Shown: positions 23,903 to 34,102, numbered from the stretch's first letter. The stretch: DNA of 64,000 nucleotides from Leifsonia sp052114085 (GCF_052114085.1 NZ_JBFREB010000001.1:2480001-2544000), one strand, 5' to 3'. Notes: a model not told the origin generated them from the sequence alone. Program-made: numbers and translations.

Positions 23903-25229
23903 GCGTTGCCAGCAGGCGCTGCACCGCAGAAAGCGGGATGGGAATCCAGGACGGGCGGTGCCGCGCCTCGTACGCGATCTCGTACACGGCCTTGTCGAGC
24001 TCGAACGCATCGAGCAGCAAACGGAAGTCCTCCATCGCGGAGCCCGCGACCGACGCATAGCCGTCGAGGTACGCCCGCCGGGCTTCCGCCGCCCAGGCAC
24101 TCGCATCCACCGGCGTCTCGCGGCGCGCCAGCGAGCCCGCGACATAGTCGAACGAGCGCAGCATCCCGGCGACATCGCGCATGGTCGCGTCCGGGATGGC
24201 GCGCTCGGCGAGCGGCCGAAGCGGTTCGCCCTCGAAGTCGATGAACTGCCAGCCGCGCTCCGCGGAGAACAGCACCTGGCCGAGGTGCAGGTCGCCGTGG
24301 ATGCGCTGCAGCAGCGGGAGCGGCCCAGCGGCCGCTTCCTCGTACACTGCCGCGATCCCGGCCCGCAGCTCGTCGACTTCCGGGACCTCGGTGGTGGTGA
24401 CCGTCAGCCTGCGGAACATGCCGTCCAGGGCGATGGCCACATCCTCCTTGGAGGCGGGAGTGGTCGGCAGCGCCTGCGCCATGAGGCGGTGCAGCTCGGC
24501 CGTCCCCGACCCCAGCTCGAAGGCGCGGTCGGCGAAGTCCTCGCCGCGCTCCGCGGCACTGACGGCCAGCTCCCAGCCGTCCTCCGCGCCGGGCACGAAG
24601 TCCTGCATCAGCGCCAGCTCGCCAGAGGCTGTGCGGCCGTCCGCGGTCGGCCATTGGCCGGTCAGCCAACCGAGCAGGGACGGCGTGCGCCGAGAGCCGC
24701 CGGCCGTCAACGCGGCGAGCGTCGAGACATCCGGGTTCTCGCCGTCCTGCACCACGCGGAAGACCTTGATGAGCACGCGACGCCCGTCGTCCAGCTCGCC
24801 CACGATGGACGTGTTGGACTGCTCACCCGTGAGCCTCCGGGAGGTACGCACCGCCACGTTCTCGCCGAGGGTATGCCCCTGAGCGTGCGCGTCCCGACCC
24901 TCGGCACGCTCCGCGCCGGTCATCAGCTGCACCAGCGTCGCGATGTACGCCTCCTCCGTCGGACCGTCGTAGAGGTACCGGCCGCCGGCCTCGCCGATGA
25001 GAGCAGCCTCGTCTCCGTCGCGCTCCACCCGGGCGACCACCGGCACCTGGTAGACGCGCGGCGTCCGCGGCGCGTCGTCGCAGAAGAAGTGGGTGACGAT
25101 GCGGACATCCGGGTCCGCCGGTTCGGCGTCGAATGAGGCCAGCAGGCGCAGGCGCGGCTCGACGTTCTTCGTCGAGTACCAGCGCTGGCGCCGCATCCAC
25201 GTCCCGACCAGCTCGGTGAGTTCGGTCAT
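23868..25229 (-). CDS. Maltokinase-like phosphotransferase
   Basis: The 453-residue protein follows the maltokinase (Mak/Pep2) pattern: an N-terminal cap (WMRRQRWYSTKN), the nucleotide-binding lobe (EQSNTSIVGELDDGRRVLIKVFRVV), the catalytic loop HGDLHLGQVLFS and the metal-binding IDFEGEP. Such enzymes make maltose-1-phosphate for the GlgE glucan pathway. Here it stands alone, without treS, glgE or glgB nearby, so the in vivo role could differ. The C-terminal codons lie in dispersed repeat B. Confidence 0.88.
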   Translation of the reverse strand: MTELTELVGTWMRRQRWYSTKNVEPRLRLLASFDAEPADPDVRIVTHFFCDDAPRTPRVYQVPVVARVERDGDEAALIGEAGGRYLYDGPTEEAYIATLVQLMTGAERAEGRDAHAQGHTLGENVAVRTSRRLTGEQSNTSIVGELDDGRRVLIKVFRVVQDGENPDVSTLAALTAGGSRRTPSLLGWLTGQWPTADGRTASGELALMQDFVPGAEDGWELAVSAAERGEDFADRAFELGSGTAELHRLMAQALPTTPASKEDVAIALDGMFRRLTVTTTEVPEVDELRAGIAAVYEEAAAGPLPLLQRIHGDLHLGQVLFSAERGWQFIDFEGEPLRPLAERAIPDATMRDVAGMLRSFDYVAGSLARRETPVDASAWAAEARRAYLDGYASVAGSAMEDFRLLLDAFELDKAVYEIAYEARHRPSWIPIPLSAVQRLLATRAVELEGSAER

Positions 25230-25283
25230 GCCTGAACCGTACGCCCGCTCCTGCGCTTGCGCAGAGAGGTTCGCACCGAATGC

Positions 25284-26705
25284 TCAGCGGGTGCCGAGCA
25301 CGACGCCGCGCGCGGCCATGAACGGCTGCGGGTCGATCTGCAGGCCGTTCACGTGCACCTCGAAATGGAGATGGCACCCGGTCGACAGGCCCGTCGACCC
25401 GACCTGCGCGATCGGCTGGCCGGCGGCCACCTGCTGACCCACGGTCACGCCGATGCCGCCGTCGCGGATGTGCCCGTAAGCGGTCTCCACCCCGCCGCCG
25501 TGGTCGATCCGGATGTAGTTGCCGTACCCGCTGAACGGCCCCGCCCGCACTACGGTGCCGGCGGCTGCGGCGTAGATGGTCGTGCCGCAGGCGGCGCCGA
25601 TGTCGTCGCCCGGGTGGAACGGATCCGTCCCGAGCGGCCGGGAGGGACGCGGACCGAAGACGTCGGTGAGAACGCCGTGCACCGGCAGCGCCCATCCGCT
25701 CGCGACGAGCGCCGGGTCGGAAGTGAGTACCTGCCAGCCGGAGCCCGCCTGGATCACGGTCGGTGCGGCTGCGAGAGCTGCTGAGGCCGCATCCACCTGC
25801 GCCTGAGCGTCGGCGACCGCCTGCAGGCTCCCCTCGAGGTCGATGGCGTTCTCGGCCTCCAGCGCGCCCTGCGCTTGCCGGGCCAGCTTCTGCGCCACCT
25901 TCTTCTCACTCATCGCCGTGTGGATGGCCGCATCGCGGTTCGCCGTGAGCGTCGCCAGCCGGTTCGCCGCACCCAGCTTGGTCAGCAGGTCGCCGGGACT
26001 CTGCAGCGCGGCGCTCGTCGGATCCTGAGTCAGGAGGTGCGAGCCGGAAGAGCGGAGGAGCGCGGTCGCGAATGCGGCGGCCTTCGTGGCCCGCTTCTGC
26101 GCCGCATCCGCCCGCTGCTGGATGGCGTCGGCGCTGGCCTGCGCCCGCTCGTGCTCGCGCTGGGTCCCCTCCGACTCCTGGGTGGCAGCGGAGAGCTGCT
26201 GCTGGGCCGCGGCCAGGTCGCTCGCCAGCTGCACGGTCTGCTGAAGCTGGGCCGGGTCCACGTCCTGGAAAGCGGGGAGGTCGGGGACGCTCAGCGTGAT
26301 GTCGTCGGTGGGCGGGGGCGCGGCCACGGGGGCGGAGGGCGCCGGGGTCGGTGTGGGGGTCGGCGTCGGCGTGGGAGTCGGCGTCGGCGTCGGGTCGGGC
26401 GTCGGCGTGGGATCCGGAGTCGGTGTGGGGTCAGGTGTCGGCGTCGGATCCGGTGTCGGAGTCGGGTCCGGGGTCGGCGTCGGGTCAGGCGTGGGCGTCG
26501 GGGCGGGAGTCGGGTCTGGGGTCGGCGTCTCCGTCACGCTCTGCGTGGGAGACGGTGCACACGGCGCGGCGCACGGGTCGGCTGAAGCAGCCGTCGGCAC
26601 GGCCAGCAGCCCACCGGCCACCAGGGCGAGAACGGCGCACGCGTGAATGACGCGCGGTCCCCCGAACCGCGTCGCCGTTCCGGATGCCTCGAACGCTCTG
26701 CGCAT
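25284..26705 (-). CDS. Secreted M23-family metallopeptidase with Pro/Thr repeat and coiled coil
   Basis: The 473-residue protein has a signal peptide (CAVLALVAGGLLAVPTAASA), a long TPTPDP repeat (about residues 58-125), a coiled-coil stretch (about 150-330) and a C-terminal LytM domain with HPGDDIG, the HxH ligands in CHLHFEV, and YGHIRDGG. M23 enzymes cut peptidoglycan cross-bridges outside the cell; the coiled coil resembles EnvC-type regulators. The ATG at 26705 is chosen because it gives a short basic N-region; no strong ribosome site is seen. It diverges from the signal peptidase gene. Confidence 0.87.
   Translation of the reverse strand: MRRAFEASGTATRFGGPRVIHACAVLALVAGGLLAVPTAASADPCAAPCAPSPTQSVTETPTPDPTPAPTPTPDPTPTPDPTPTPDPTPTPDPTPTPDPTPTPDPTPTPTPTPTPTPTPTPAPSAPVAAPPPTDDITLSVPDLPAFQDVDPAQLQQTVQLASDLAAAQQQLSAATQESEGTQREHERAQASADAIQQRADAAQKRATKAAAFATALLRSSGSHLLTQDPTSAALQSPGDLLTKLGAANRLATLTANRDAAIHTAMSEKKVAQKLARQAQGALEAENAIDLEGSLQAVADAQAQVDAASAALAAAPTVIQAGSGWQVLTSDPALVASGWALPVHGVLTDVFGPRPSRPLGTDPFHPGDDIGAACGTTIYAAAAGTVVRAGPFSGYGNYIRIDHGGGVETAYGHIRDGGIGVTVGQQVAAGQPIAQVGSTGLSTGCHLHFEVHVNGLQIDPQPFMAARGVVLGTR
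26336..26535 (-). repeat. Low-complexity TPTPDP-coding repeat
   Basis: About 200 bases of 6- and 18-base tandem units (GTCGGCGTCGG-like on the plus strand) encode a Pro/Thr/Asp wall-spanning stalk in the M23 peptidase. Length variation by slippage is likely. Confidence 0.85.
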
Positions 26706-26834
26706 GATGGGATCGGGCCCGCGGCACATGCCGAAGGCCCGTAGTGAGATGTTCTCACCATGGGCCACTCGGAACAAGACACCCGAAGGGGGTGTGATGC
26801 GGCTCACAGGCTCGGCACGTTACGGTGTGAGATT

Positions 26835-27569
26835 GTGACCGACAGTACCGCCACCGCGCGCCCGCGCCGCGCCGCGCGCCGCACGTCCAGTTGGAAGACC
26901 CTCCTGCGTGACGTGGTGGTCATCTTCGTCGTCGCCGTCCTGGTCTCGTTCCTGATCAAGACGTTCGTGGCGCGCTCGTTCTACATCCCGTCCGGCTCGA
27001 TGGAGAACACGCTCCAGATCAACGACCGGATCATCGTCAACGAGCTCCAGCCGAAGGTATTCGGCCTGCAGCGCGGCGACGTGGTCGTCTTCAAGGATCC
27101 GGGCGGGTGGCTGCCGCCTGCGCCGCCACAGACGGGCAGCGCGTTCCAGCAGGGTGTCGGCGCCGTTCTCGACTTCGTCGGGCTGGGTGCCTCCGATTCC
27201 GATCAGCACCTCGTGAAGCGCCTCATCGGCCTCCCCGGGGATCATGTCAGCTGCTGCAACGCACTCGGACAGATGAGCGTGAACGGCGTCCCGCTCAAGG
27301 AGCCGTACGTGCTCCTGCCGGCTGGCGTGCAGGCCGTCTCGGAGAAGTCGTTCGACGTCACCGTGCCCGAGGGCTCGGTCTGGGTGATGGGCGACAACCG
27401 CTACAACTCGGCCGACTCCCGCTACCACATGGACGACCCGGGCAAGGGCTTCGTGCCGCTGTCCGATGTCGTCGGCAAGGCCTTCGTGGTCAGCTGGCCG
27501 GTCAGCCACTGGAGCTGGCTGGACGACTACCCCGACGTCTTCCGCGGCGTCGAGCGCGAAGACCACTAG
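26835..27569 (+). CDS. lepB: Signal peptidase I
   Basis: The 244-residue protein has one N-terminal membrane helix (VVVIFVVAVLVSFLIKTFV), the catalytic serine in YIPSGSMENTL, the general-base lysine in LVKRLIGLPGDHV and the C-terminal GSVWVMGDNRYNSADSRYH box. It removes signal peptides at the outer face of the membrane. The GTG at 26835 gives a normal length. A pair of cysteines (SCC) in the region after GDHV is unusual but harmless to the fold. Confidence 0.96.
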   Translation: MTDSTATARPRRAARRTSSWKTLLRDVVVIFVVAVLVSFLIKTFVARSFYIPSGSMENTLQINDRIIVNELQPKVFGLQRGDVVVFKDPGGWLPPAPPQTGSAFQQGVGAVLDFVGLGASDSDQHLVKRLIGLPGDHVSCCNALGQMSVNGVPLKEPYVLLPAGVQAVSEKSFDVTVPEGSVWVMGDNRYNSADSRYHMDDPGKGFVPLSDVVGKAFVVSWPVSHWSWLDDYPDVFRGVEREDH

Positions 27570-27629
27570 AGCGGGCGACGGCGCTGTGCCGCCTCGGTTC
27601 GAGGTGCCGTCTCAGTTCGCTGTGCCGCC

Positions 27630-28580
27630 TCAGATCTCCGAGCGACCGCGGCGCCAGTAGCCCATGAAGGCGACCTGCGACCGGTCGATCCCGTGCTCGC
27701 GCACCAGCAGCCGGCGCAGCGTCTTGACCGCCGCCGACTCCCCCGCGATCCAGGCGTAGAAGCCGGCATGTGCGTCCTCCGGGCTCTCCCAGAGAATGTC
27801 GAGGTCCACATCCACGTCGTCGAGGTTCTGCGGCGCGGAGGCGCCCGCGGTGGAGACCACGCGCGGGTTGTCGGCCAGCCAGCCCTGGACGGCCGGGATG
27901 AGCGCCGCACCGGTGACGGCGTCGTCGCCGCGGGCCAGCCAGGTGACGGTCGCGTGATCCGGCACTGTCAGCGACAAGGCGTCCTCCGGCGAGGGCACCT
28001 CGATGAAGGCGCGCGCGCGGCACCCGGGCGGGAGCGCCTCGAGGATGGAGGCGATCGCGGGAGCCGCGGTCTCGTCACCGGCGAGCAGGAGTTCCTGCGC
28101 GTCACCCGGGCGCCAGTCGATGCCGACTCCGCGGTGGGAGCTGCGCGCGTCCGGACCGATCACCACGAGCTGGTCGCCGGCTTCGGCGGAGATCAGCCAG
28201 CGGGCGGCGGGACCGCCGTCCCCGTGAGCCACGAAGTCGACGTCGAGACGGCATCCCTCCGGGTCGACCGCTCGAACGGTGTAGGTGCGGAACGGGTTGC
28301 GCCGGTGCTCGGGCAGCCCGCGCCAGCGCTCATACCAGTCGCCCGCCAGGTGGGACGCCTCGTCGTCGACCCCGAGGTCGGAGAAGCTGCCATCGGGCAA
28401 CGGGAAGAGCAGCTTGATCCGCTGGTCGAGGCACTCGGTCCCGAAGTGCTCGAACTCATCGCAGTGGAAGGTGACGCGCGTGAAGTGCGGGCTCAGCCAT
28501 CGGACCGCGGCGACGGTCGCGCGATAGGGCCGGTAGGCCGGCCTCGGGCGCTCGGTGCGGGTCGGGGCGAGGAGGGTCAC
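27630..28580 (-). CDS. Siderophore-interacting protein (FAD-dependent ferric-siderophore reductase)
   Basis: The 316-residue protein has a FAD-binding domain with the RTYTVRAVD motif and an NAD(P)H-type domain with LLLAGDETAAPAIASILEALP and the C-terminal FMGYWRRGRSE. SIP enzymes release iron from imported ferric siderophores in the cytoplasm. An IdeR/DtxR-type box lies 39 bases upstream, so it should be repressed by iron. Just after its stop lie three imperfect 20-odd-base direct repeats (27580-27635) of no clear role. Confidence 0.93.
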   Translation of the reverse strand: MTLLAPTRTERPRPAYRPYRATVAAVRWLSPHFTRVTFHCDEFEHFGTECLDQRIKLLFPLPDGSFSDLGVDDEASHLAGDWYERWRGLPEHRRNPFRTYTVRAVDPEGCRLDVDFVAHGDGGPAARWLISAEAGDQLVVIGPDARSSHRGVGIDWRPGDAQELLLAGDETAAPAIASILEALPPGCRARAFIEVPSPEDALSLTVPDHATVTWLARGDDAVTGAALIPAVQGWLADNPRVVSTAGASAPQNLDDVDVDLDILWESPEDAHAGFYAWIAGESAAVKTLRRLLVREHGIDRSQVAFMGYWRRGRSEI

Positions 28581-28618
28581 GGCGGTCTTCCGGGTCGGGA
28601 TCGGAGGGGATGCTGGGC

Positions 28619-28637
28619 TTAGGTAAGGCTACACTAA
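28619..28637. promoter_or_regulatory. IdeR/DtxR iron box
   Basis: TTAGGTAAGGCTACACTAA matches the 19-bp consensus TWAGGTWAGSCTWACCTWA at 17 positions. It lies between the siderophore-interacting protein gene and the divergent YciI gene. Confidence 0.88.
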
Positions 28638-28766
28638 CCCGCGATCTCTCCTCCTGGTGATCCGCTGAGTCCTCCCGGAACGAAGCCGAGTCGGGCCAGA
28701 ATGTCGAGCAGCGGCCATCCCGTTCGACGCCCCGGTGAAGCGTTCACCATCGAGAGGACAAAGACG

Positions 28767-29111
28767 ATGAAATACATGATGTTCGTGATCACCGACAGCA
28801 ACCCGGACAGCGAAACGGACGAGTCCGATGTCGACCTGTGGGTGGACGAGCTCGACACCTCCGGCAAGCGGGTGATCGGGGAGGTGCTGCAGGCCCCTGT
28901 CGAGTCGCGCGTCGTGCGCGTCCGTGACGGCAAGCGCTACGTCACCGACGGCCCGTTCGCCGAGACCAAGGAGTGGATCTGCGGGTTCGACATCCTCGAG
29001 GTGGACAGTTTGGATGAGGCCATCGACATCGCCGCGCGGCACCCGATGGCGCGCAACGGGCAGCTTGAGCTGCGGCCGTTCATGCAGTGGGAGGAGACCG
29101 CGGGAGCGTGA
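28767..29111 (+). CDS. YciI/DGPF-domain protein
   Basis: The 114-residue protein begins MKYMMFVITDSNPD and contains the DGPFAETKEWICGFDILEVDSLDEAIDIAARHP core of the DGPF (YCII-related) family, small ferredoxin-fold proteins often linked to ECF sigma factors. GAGAGGA lies nine bases before the ATG at 28767; an in-frame ATG at 28701 has no such site. The stop overlaps the esterase start (GTGA), suggesting a two-gene operon. Confidence 0.9.
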   Translation: MKYMMFVITDSNPDSETDESDVDLWVDELDTSGKRVIGEVLQAPVESRVVRVRDGKRYVTDGPFAETKEWICGFDILEVDSLDEAIDIAARHPMARNGQLELRPFMQWEETAGA

Positions 29112-30661
29112 GCGATCGGCCGGTCGTCGTCACGGCAGCGGGCGCGGTCCGCGGCCGCGACGACGGCCGCGTCAGCGCCTGGCGCGGCATCCGCTACGCG
29201 GAGCCGCCGACGGGTGCGCTGCGGTGGAGGGCGCCCGTACCGGCACGGCCGTGGAAGGGTGTCGCGGAGGCCGTGCGGTTCGGCCCTGCCGCGCCGCAGC
29301 GCCCGAACCCGTCGGTGCCCCTGGCGCCCGGCGAGCCCGGTGGCCCCCGGATGGATGAGGACTGTCTGTTCCTCAACGTCGTCCGCCCGTCTGCTGAGCC
29401 GGCCTTCGGTCGCCCGCGACCGGTGATGGTCTGGCTGCACGGGGGCGCATACGCGCTCGGCGCATCCAGCCAGCTCGTCTATCGCGGAGACGCTCTGGCG
29501 ACCGACGGCGACGTCGTGCTCGTCACGCTCAACTACCGGCTGGGCGCCCTGGGTTTCCTCGACCTGGCCGCGGCCGGCGTGCCGGGCGCGGAGACCAACG
29601 TGGCGCTGCGGGATGTGCTGCTCGCCCTCGCCTGGGTGCGTGACAACATCCGGGCGTTCGGCGGCGACCCCGAAGCCGTGACGGTCTTCGGGCAGAGCGC
29701 AGGCGCGGGACTGGTCACCGCCCTGCTCGCGTCCCCGGCGGCCGATGGCCTGTTCCACCGGGCCATCGCGCAGAGCCCGCCGGCCGGGTCGATGTACGGA
29801 CCCGAGCGGTCCGGCCGCGTCGCGCGCCGAATTCTGGACCACCTCGGCGTTGCTCCCGGCGATGTCGGGTCGCTGCGCGGGCTTCCGGTCGAGGCGATCG
29901 TGGATGCGGGGGCCGCGGTCTATACAGAGGTGCCGCGCGCCCATCCCGGCACGCTCGCCTTCGCCCCGAGCGTCGGCGATGATCTGCTGCCCGAGTCGCC
30001 GCTGCGCGTGCTCAGCGAGGGTCGCGGACTCCCGGTACCGCTCATCGTCGGAACCAACCGGGATGAAGCGACACTGTTCCGCCTGATGCGATCACCCCTT
30101 CTGCCCATCCGCAGCGCATCCCTGAGGCGGATGTTCTCGGCGATGCGCGACGAGCAGGAGCGGCTCGGTCAACCCGACGGGGGGCGTCTCCCCCCGCGTG
30201 ACCGAATTCTGGCCGCATATGCGGGCACCCGGATGTCCCGGAGTGTGCGCGTCGCCACGGACATCGCCTTCCGGATGCCGGCCCTCTGGCTCGCCGAAGG
30301 GCACTCGGCGGTCGCGCCGACATACCTGTATCGGTTCGACTACGCTCCCCTGCTGCTGCGGCTGACCGGCATCGGAGCCGCGCACGCCACCGACCTCCCG
30401 TACGTCTGGGGCGAGTTCGGAGGGCTACCGCACGATCCGTCGTTCCTCTTCGGCGGCCGACGAGCCGCCGCTGCCGTCTCGGCACGTGTCCGGGCACGCT
30501 GGGCGGCTTTCGCACACGGCGCTGAGCCGGGGGCGGGATGGCCTCCCTACGATTCGGACCGCCGCGCCACGCTGGTCATCGCCCGCGAGGACCGGACGGC
30601 GGCCGACCTCGACGCCGCACTGCGAGCCGGGTGGGGCGCGCAGATCCTTTCCTTCGGCTGA
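29108..30661 (+). CDS. Type B carboxylesterase
   Basis: The 517-residue alpha/beta-hydrolase has the family signatures EDCLFLNVVRP and the nucleophile serine in FGQSAGAGLVTALLASP (about residue 199), the acidic residue region GTNRDEATLF and the histidine in AHATDLPYVWGEF. The oxyanion-hole sequence HGGAYALG is present. It hydrolyses unknown esters, and without a signal peptide it probably acts in the cytoplasm. GTG start overlaps the YciI stop. Confidence 0.93.
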   Translation: MSDRPVVVTAAGAVRGRDDGRVSAWRGIRYAEPPTGALRWRAPVPARPWKGVAEAVRFGPAAPQRPNPSVPLAPGEPGGPRMDEDCLFLNVVRPSAEPAFGRPRPVMVWLHGGAYALGASSQLVYRGDALATDGDVVLVTLNYRLGALGFLDLAAAGVPGAETNVALRDVLLALAWVRDNIRAFGGDPEAVTVFGQSAGAGLVTALLASPAADGLFHRAIAQSPPAGSMYGPERSGRVARRILDHLGVAPGDVGSLRGLPVEAIVDAGAAVYTEVPRAHPGTLAFAPSVGDDLLPESPLRVLSEGRGLPVPLIVGTNRDEATLFRLMRSPLLPIRSASLRRMFSAMRDEQERLGQPDGGRLPPRDRILAAYAGTRMSRSVRVATDIAFRMPALWLAEGHSAVAPTYLYRFDYAPLLLRLTGIGAAHATDLPYVWGEFGGLPHDPSFLFGGRRAAAAVSARVRARWAAFAHGAEPGAGWPPYDSDRRATLVIAREDRTAADLDAALRAGWGAQILSFG

Positions 30662-30683
30662 ATGGTCTCCTAGACTCGGCTGC

Positions 30684-31073
30684 ATGGTGCTGCTGCCGTT
30701 GCTCGCGTTCGCGCTGTTCGTATTCGCGCTCGTCGACATCATCATTCGTCCCAGCGATCAGGTGCGTCACCTGCCGAAGCTGGCGTGGGTGTTCATCGTG
30801 ATCCTGCTGCCGCTCATCGGCAGCATCCTCTGGTTCGCGGTCGGCCGCGAATACCAGCCGTCGTCGCGCCGTCGCACGCTGCGGATGCCGGCGGTCGGCG
30901 CCCGGGTGATGTCCGGTGGCTACACCGCCGAGCAGGAGTACATCGCCTCGGACAGCACGGAAGCGCAGCTCGCCGCGCTGGAGCGGGAGATCGAGGCTGC
31001 GGACCGTGACCTCCGCATCCGCCGCCTCGAGGAGGAGCTGCGCCTCCGCAACGACGCGGAAGAACCCTCCTAA
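30684..31073 (+). CDS. Membrane protein with PLDc_N domain
   Basis: The 129-residue protein has two membrane helices (VLLPLLAFALFVFALVDIIIRP and LAWVFIVILLPLIGSILWFAVGR) forming the PLDc_N domain found at the start of cardiolipin synthases, here without the enzyme. A charged coiled-coil-like tail (LAALEREIEAADRDLRIRRLEEELRLR) follows. Such stand-alone proteins are common in actinobacteria; function unknown. Confidence 0.88.
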   Translation: MVLLPLLAFALFVFALVDIIIRPSDQVRHLPKLAWVFIVILLPLIGSILWFAVGREYQPSSRRRTLRMPAVGARVMSGGYTAEQEYIASDSTEAQLAALEREIEAADRDLRIRRLEEELRLRNDAEEPS

Positions 31074-31167
31074 CTTCTGCCCTGATCCGCGTCACGCAAC
31101 CGAACTCGACCCGTCTTCTTAGGTGAGACCGCATCGGCGGCACCACCGAATAGAACGGGGAACGACC

Positions 31168-31617
31168 ATGTCCGATCACACGGCACCGGAGATGACCGGC
31201 GCCCAGACGAGGGCGGAAGCCTGGATGCGCCTGCGTTGCGCCGTCGCCGACGAGTACGTCGGAAAGCTGCCCGTCCTCGTGCCCATCGACGAGTTCGCTC
31301 GCATCGCGGGCATGACGCTGGCCCAGATCCGGCACGCAACGAACACCGGGGACCTCGTCATATCCCTGCGCGACGGTCGCCGAGGGATCGCCCCCATCGA
31401 CAACATCCCGTTCCTGATCCGGGAACGTCTGTTGCGACTTCCGACTCCGGCGACGCGGCGGCGACGACGGAGCGCGCGATCGCTCGCGGTGAGTCACGCC
31501 GCGTACGAGCGGGTGTGGGATGAGGCGGTGAGCCGCTCCATCAGCCCCCAGGAAGCGCTCGACCGACTTCTTCTGGCCTCCGGCAAGCGGGGTGCGACGT
31601 CGCCGATCCACGGCTGA
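31168..31617 (+). CDS. Hypothetical protein, possible DNA-binding
   Basis: The 149-residue protein is not one I recognise. Residues 38-75 (VPIDEFARIAGMTLAQIRHATNTGDLVISLRDGRRGIAPID) look like a winged or MerR-like helix-turn-helix of the excisionase kind. A basic patch (TRRRRRSARS) and a short helical C-terminus (ISPQEALDRLLLASGKR) follow. GAACGGGGAACG before the ATG is a fair ribosome site. It ends next to the tRNA-Thr gene, and could be a small regulator or an old mobile-element relic. Confidence 0.65.
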   Translation: MSDHTAPEMTGAQTRAEAWMRLRCAVADEYVGKLPVLVPIDEFARIAGMTLAQIRHATNTGDLVISLRDGRRGIAPIDNIPFLIRERLLRLPTPATRRRRRSARSLAVSHAAYERVWDEAVSRSISPQEALDRLLLASGKRGATSPIHG

Positions 31618-31629
31618 TTCCGCACCGTC

Positions 31630-31705
31630 TGGAGCCGGCTGCGGGACTCGAACCCGCGACCGCTCGCTTACAAGGCGAGTGCTCTACCAACTGAGCTAAG
31701 CCGGC
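31630..31705 (-). tRNA. tRNA-Thr (anticodon TGT)
   Basis: On the minus strand the cloverleaf has acceptor arms GCCGGCT/AGCCGGC, a D-arm with TAGCTCAGTTGGTAGAGC, an anticodon stem CTCGC/GCGAG around loop CTTGTAA (anticodon TGT), a T-arm GCGGGTTCGAGTCCCGC, and an encoded CCA end. It lies between the hypothetical gene and the DsbA-like gene. Confidence 0.97.
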
Positions 31706-31764
31706 ACGGCGGTCGCCCGCCGCCACCATCCTATGGCGTCCGCGGTCCGCGGTCCGCCGTCCGG

Positions 31765-32670
31765 TCAGGGAGCCGGCGTCGGGGTGGGAGTCGGGGTCGA
31801 GGTGTATTCGTCGCCCTGCGCCTGCAGGACGAACGCCTTGAAGTCGTCGGCGCTCGTCAGCGAGCCGGTGTACGGCTTGCCGTTGACCAGCACGAGGAGG
31901 GCGTTCGTCATCTTCGAGACGTCGGAGTGGGGGATAGGGCCGCTGAGAGCCCGGTCGCTCGCAACGGTCACCCAGCTCTTGAAGCGCCCGTCGTCGATGC
32001 AGGAGTCGATCTCGCTCGTGCGGGAGGCGCCCGCCGCCTCGACGCGCTTCTTCAGCACGTCGTCGGTGAGGCCAGGACCGCCCTCGGCCGGCTGCTTCTC
32101 GAACAAGGAGGAGTTGAACTTCCAGAACGAGTTCGGGTCGTAGTTGGCGACGCAGGCCGCGGCGTTGGCCGCGCGGAGCGAGTACTTGGTGCCTGCCGAG
32201 TGGCTCGTGTAGATCGCGACCGGATGCATCTCCACCGTGACGGCGCCGTTCTTCACGAGCGGCTCCAACTGCTCCAAGTTGGTGCGCTGGAAGTCGCCGC
32301 ACAGCTTGCACAGGTAGTCGGCGTAGATCCGGATGTCGACCGTGCTCGCCTTGGGGTCCGGCGTGCTGGCGACCGGCTTGGCGTCGGCGGCGAGAGCCGT
32401 GGTGGTCTTCACCTTCAGGCCGGAGCCGACGACGACGCCGTCGCTCGCCATGTTCTTCGGCCCGGGGACCGTCGGGCGGATCGCGCTGACGATGACGACG
32501 GCCACGATGGCCAGGACCGCGAGGACACCGATCGTGATGCCTCCACCGAGGAGGGCACGGCGGCGGCGTTCCTGGCGCTGGTGCGAGGTGCGGAGCTGAC
32601 GAGCTTTCTCCCGTGCGGCCGCGCGGACATCGCCGGGCCGGCTGTCGTCGGGGTCGGTCATTTGGCTCAT
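31765..32670 (-). CDS. Membrane-anchored DsbA-like thiol-disulfide protein
   Basis: The 301-residue protein has a basic N-region, one membrane helix (ALLGGGITIGVLAVLAIVAVVIVSAI, about residues 40-65) and an extracellular thioredoxin-4/DsbA-like domain with a CKLC redox pair in YADYLCKLCGDFQ. It probably forms or shuffles disulfides in exported proteins. A TPTPTPTPAP tail ends it. Starts at 32670 (MSQ) and 32661 (MTD) are both possible. Confidence 0.88.
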   Translation of the reverse strand: MSQMTDPDDSRPGDVRAAAREKARQLRTSHQRQERRRRALLGGGITIGVLAVLAIVAVVIVSAIRPTVPGPKNMASDGVVVGSGLKVKTTTALAADAKPVASTPDPKASTVDIRIYADYLCKLCGDFQRTNLEQLEPLVKNGAVTVEMHPVAIYTSHSAGTKYSLRAANAAACVANYDPNSFWKFNSSLFEKQPAEGGPGLTDDVLKKRVEAAGASRTSEIDSCIDDGRFKSWVTVASDRALSGPIPHSDVSKMTNALLVLVNGKPYTGSLTSADDFKAFVLQAQGDEYTSTPTPTPTPAP

Positions 32671-32935
32671 ATCTTCGGGATACTGCTCTCGGGATCGAAC
32701 GGGCCGCGCGGGGGACGCGGCGGACGGCGCACTTCCGGCGCACACAACCGGGCCAGCCTAAATCGGCAGTCTGGGAATCGCCCAGACGGTGGCTGTACGC
32801 CTCCGGTCGAGAGCACGTCCGCCGATGCCATATTATGGCCAGGTGGCATCGACGCCATCGGATGTCGACGCCACACTCATCCATTCACAACGGATCGTCC
32901 GGCACGTACCTGCCGGTGAAGGAGAAACGAACAAC

Positions 32936-34030
<1,095 letters not shown>

Positions 34031-34065
34031 GCCTTGTAGGCTGATCGAACCAGGGAGCGATCCCT

Positions 34066-34102
34066 CACTCTGCCGCAGTCCGGACCGGGCTGCGGCAGAG
34101 TG
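34066..34102 (+). terminator. Terminator of the sugar ATPase gene
   Basis: A 13-bp perfect stem, CACTCTGCCGCAG and CTGCGGCAGAGTG, with an 11-base loop, is followed by CTTT. It lies 35 bases after the ATPase stop and 27 bases before the next start. Confidence 0.88.

Noticed and set aside
26336..26535. Regular repeats that might suggest a CRISPR array
   Set aside because: They are in frame within the M23 peptidase and encode a Pro/Thr stalk; there are no unique spacers.
26744..26758. GTGAG-N5-CTCAC palindrome between the M23 peptidase and lepB genes
   Set aside because: Short arms, no second copy in the window and no regulator nearby; it could be chance.
32827..32839. GCCATATTATGGC palindrome upstream of the sugar ATPase
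   Set aside because: It contains a good -10-like TATTAT and a nearby CGATGCC/GGCATCG pair, but no matching regulator or second site is in the window, so I do not call an operator.
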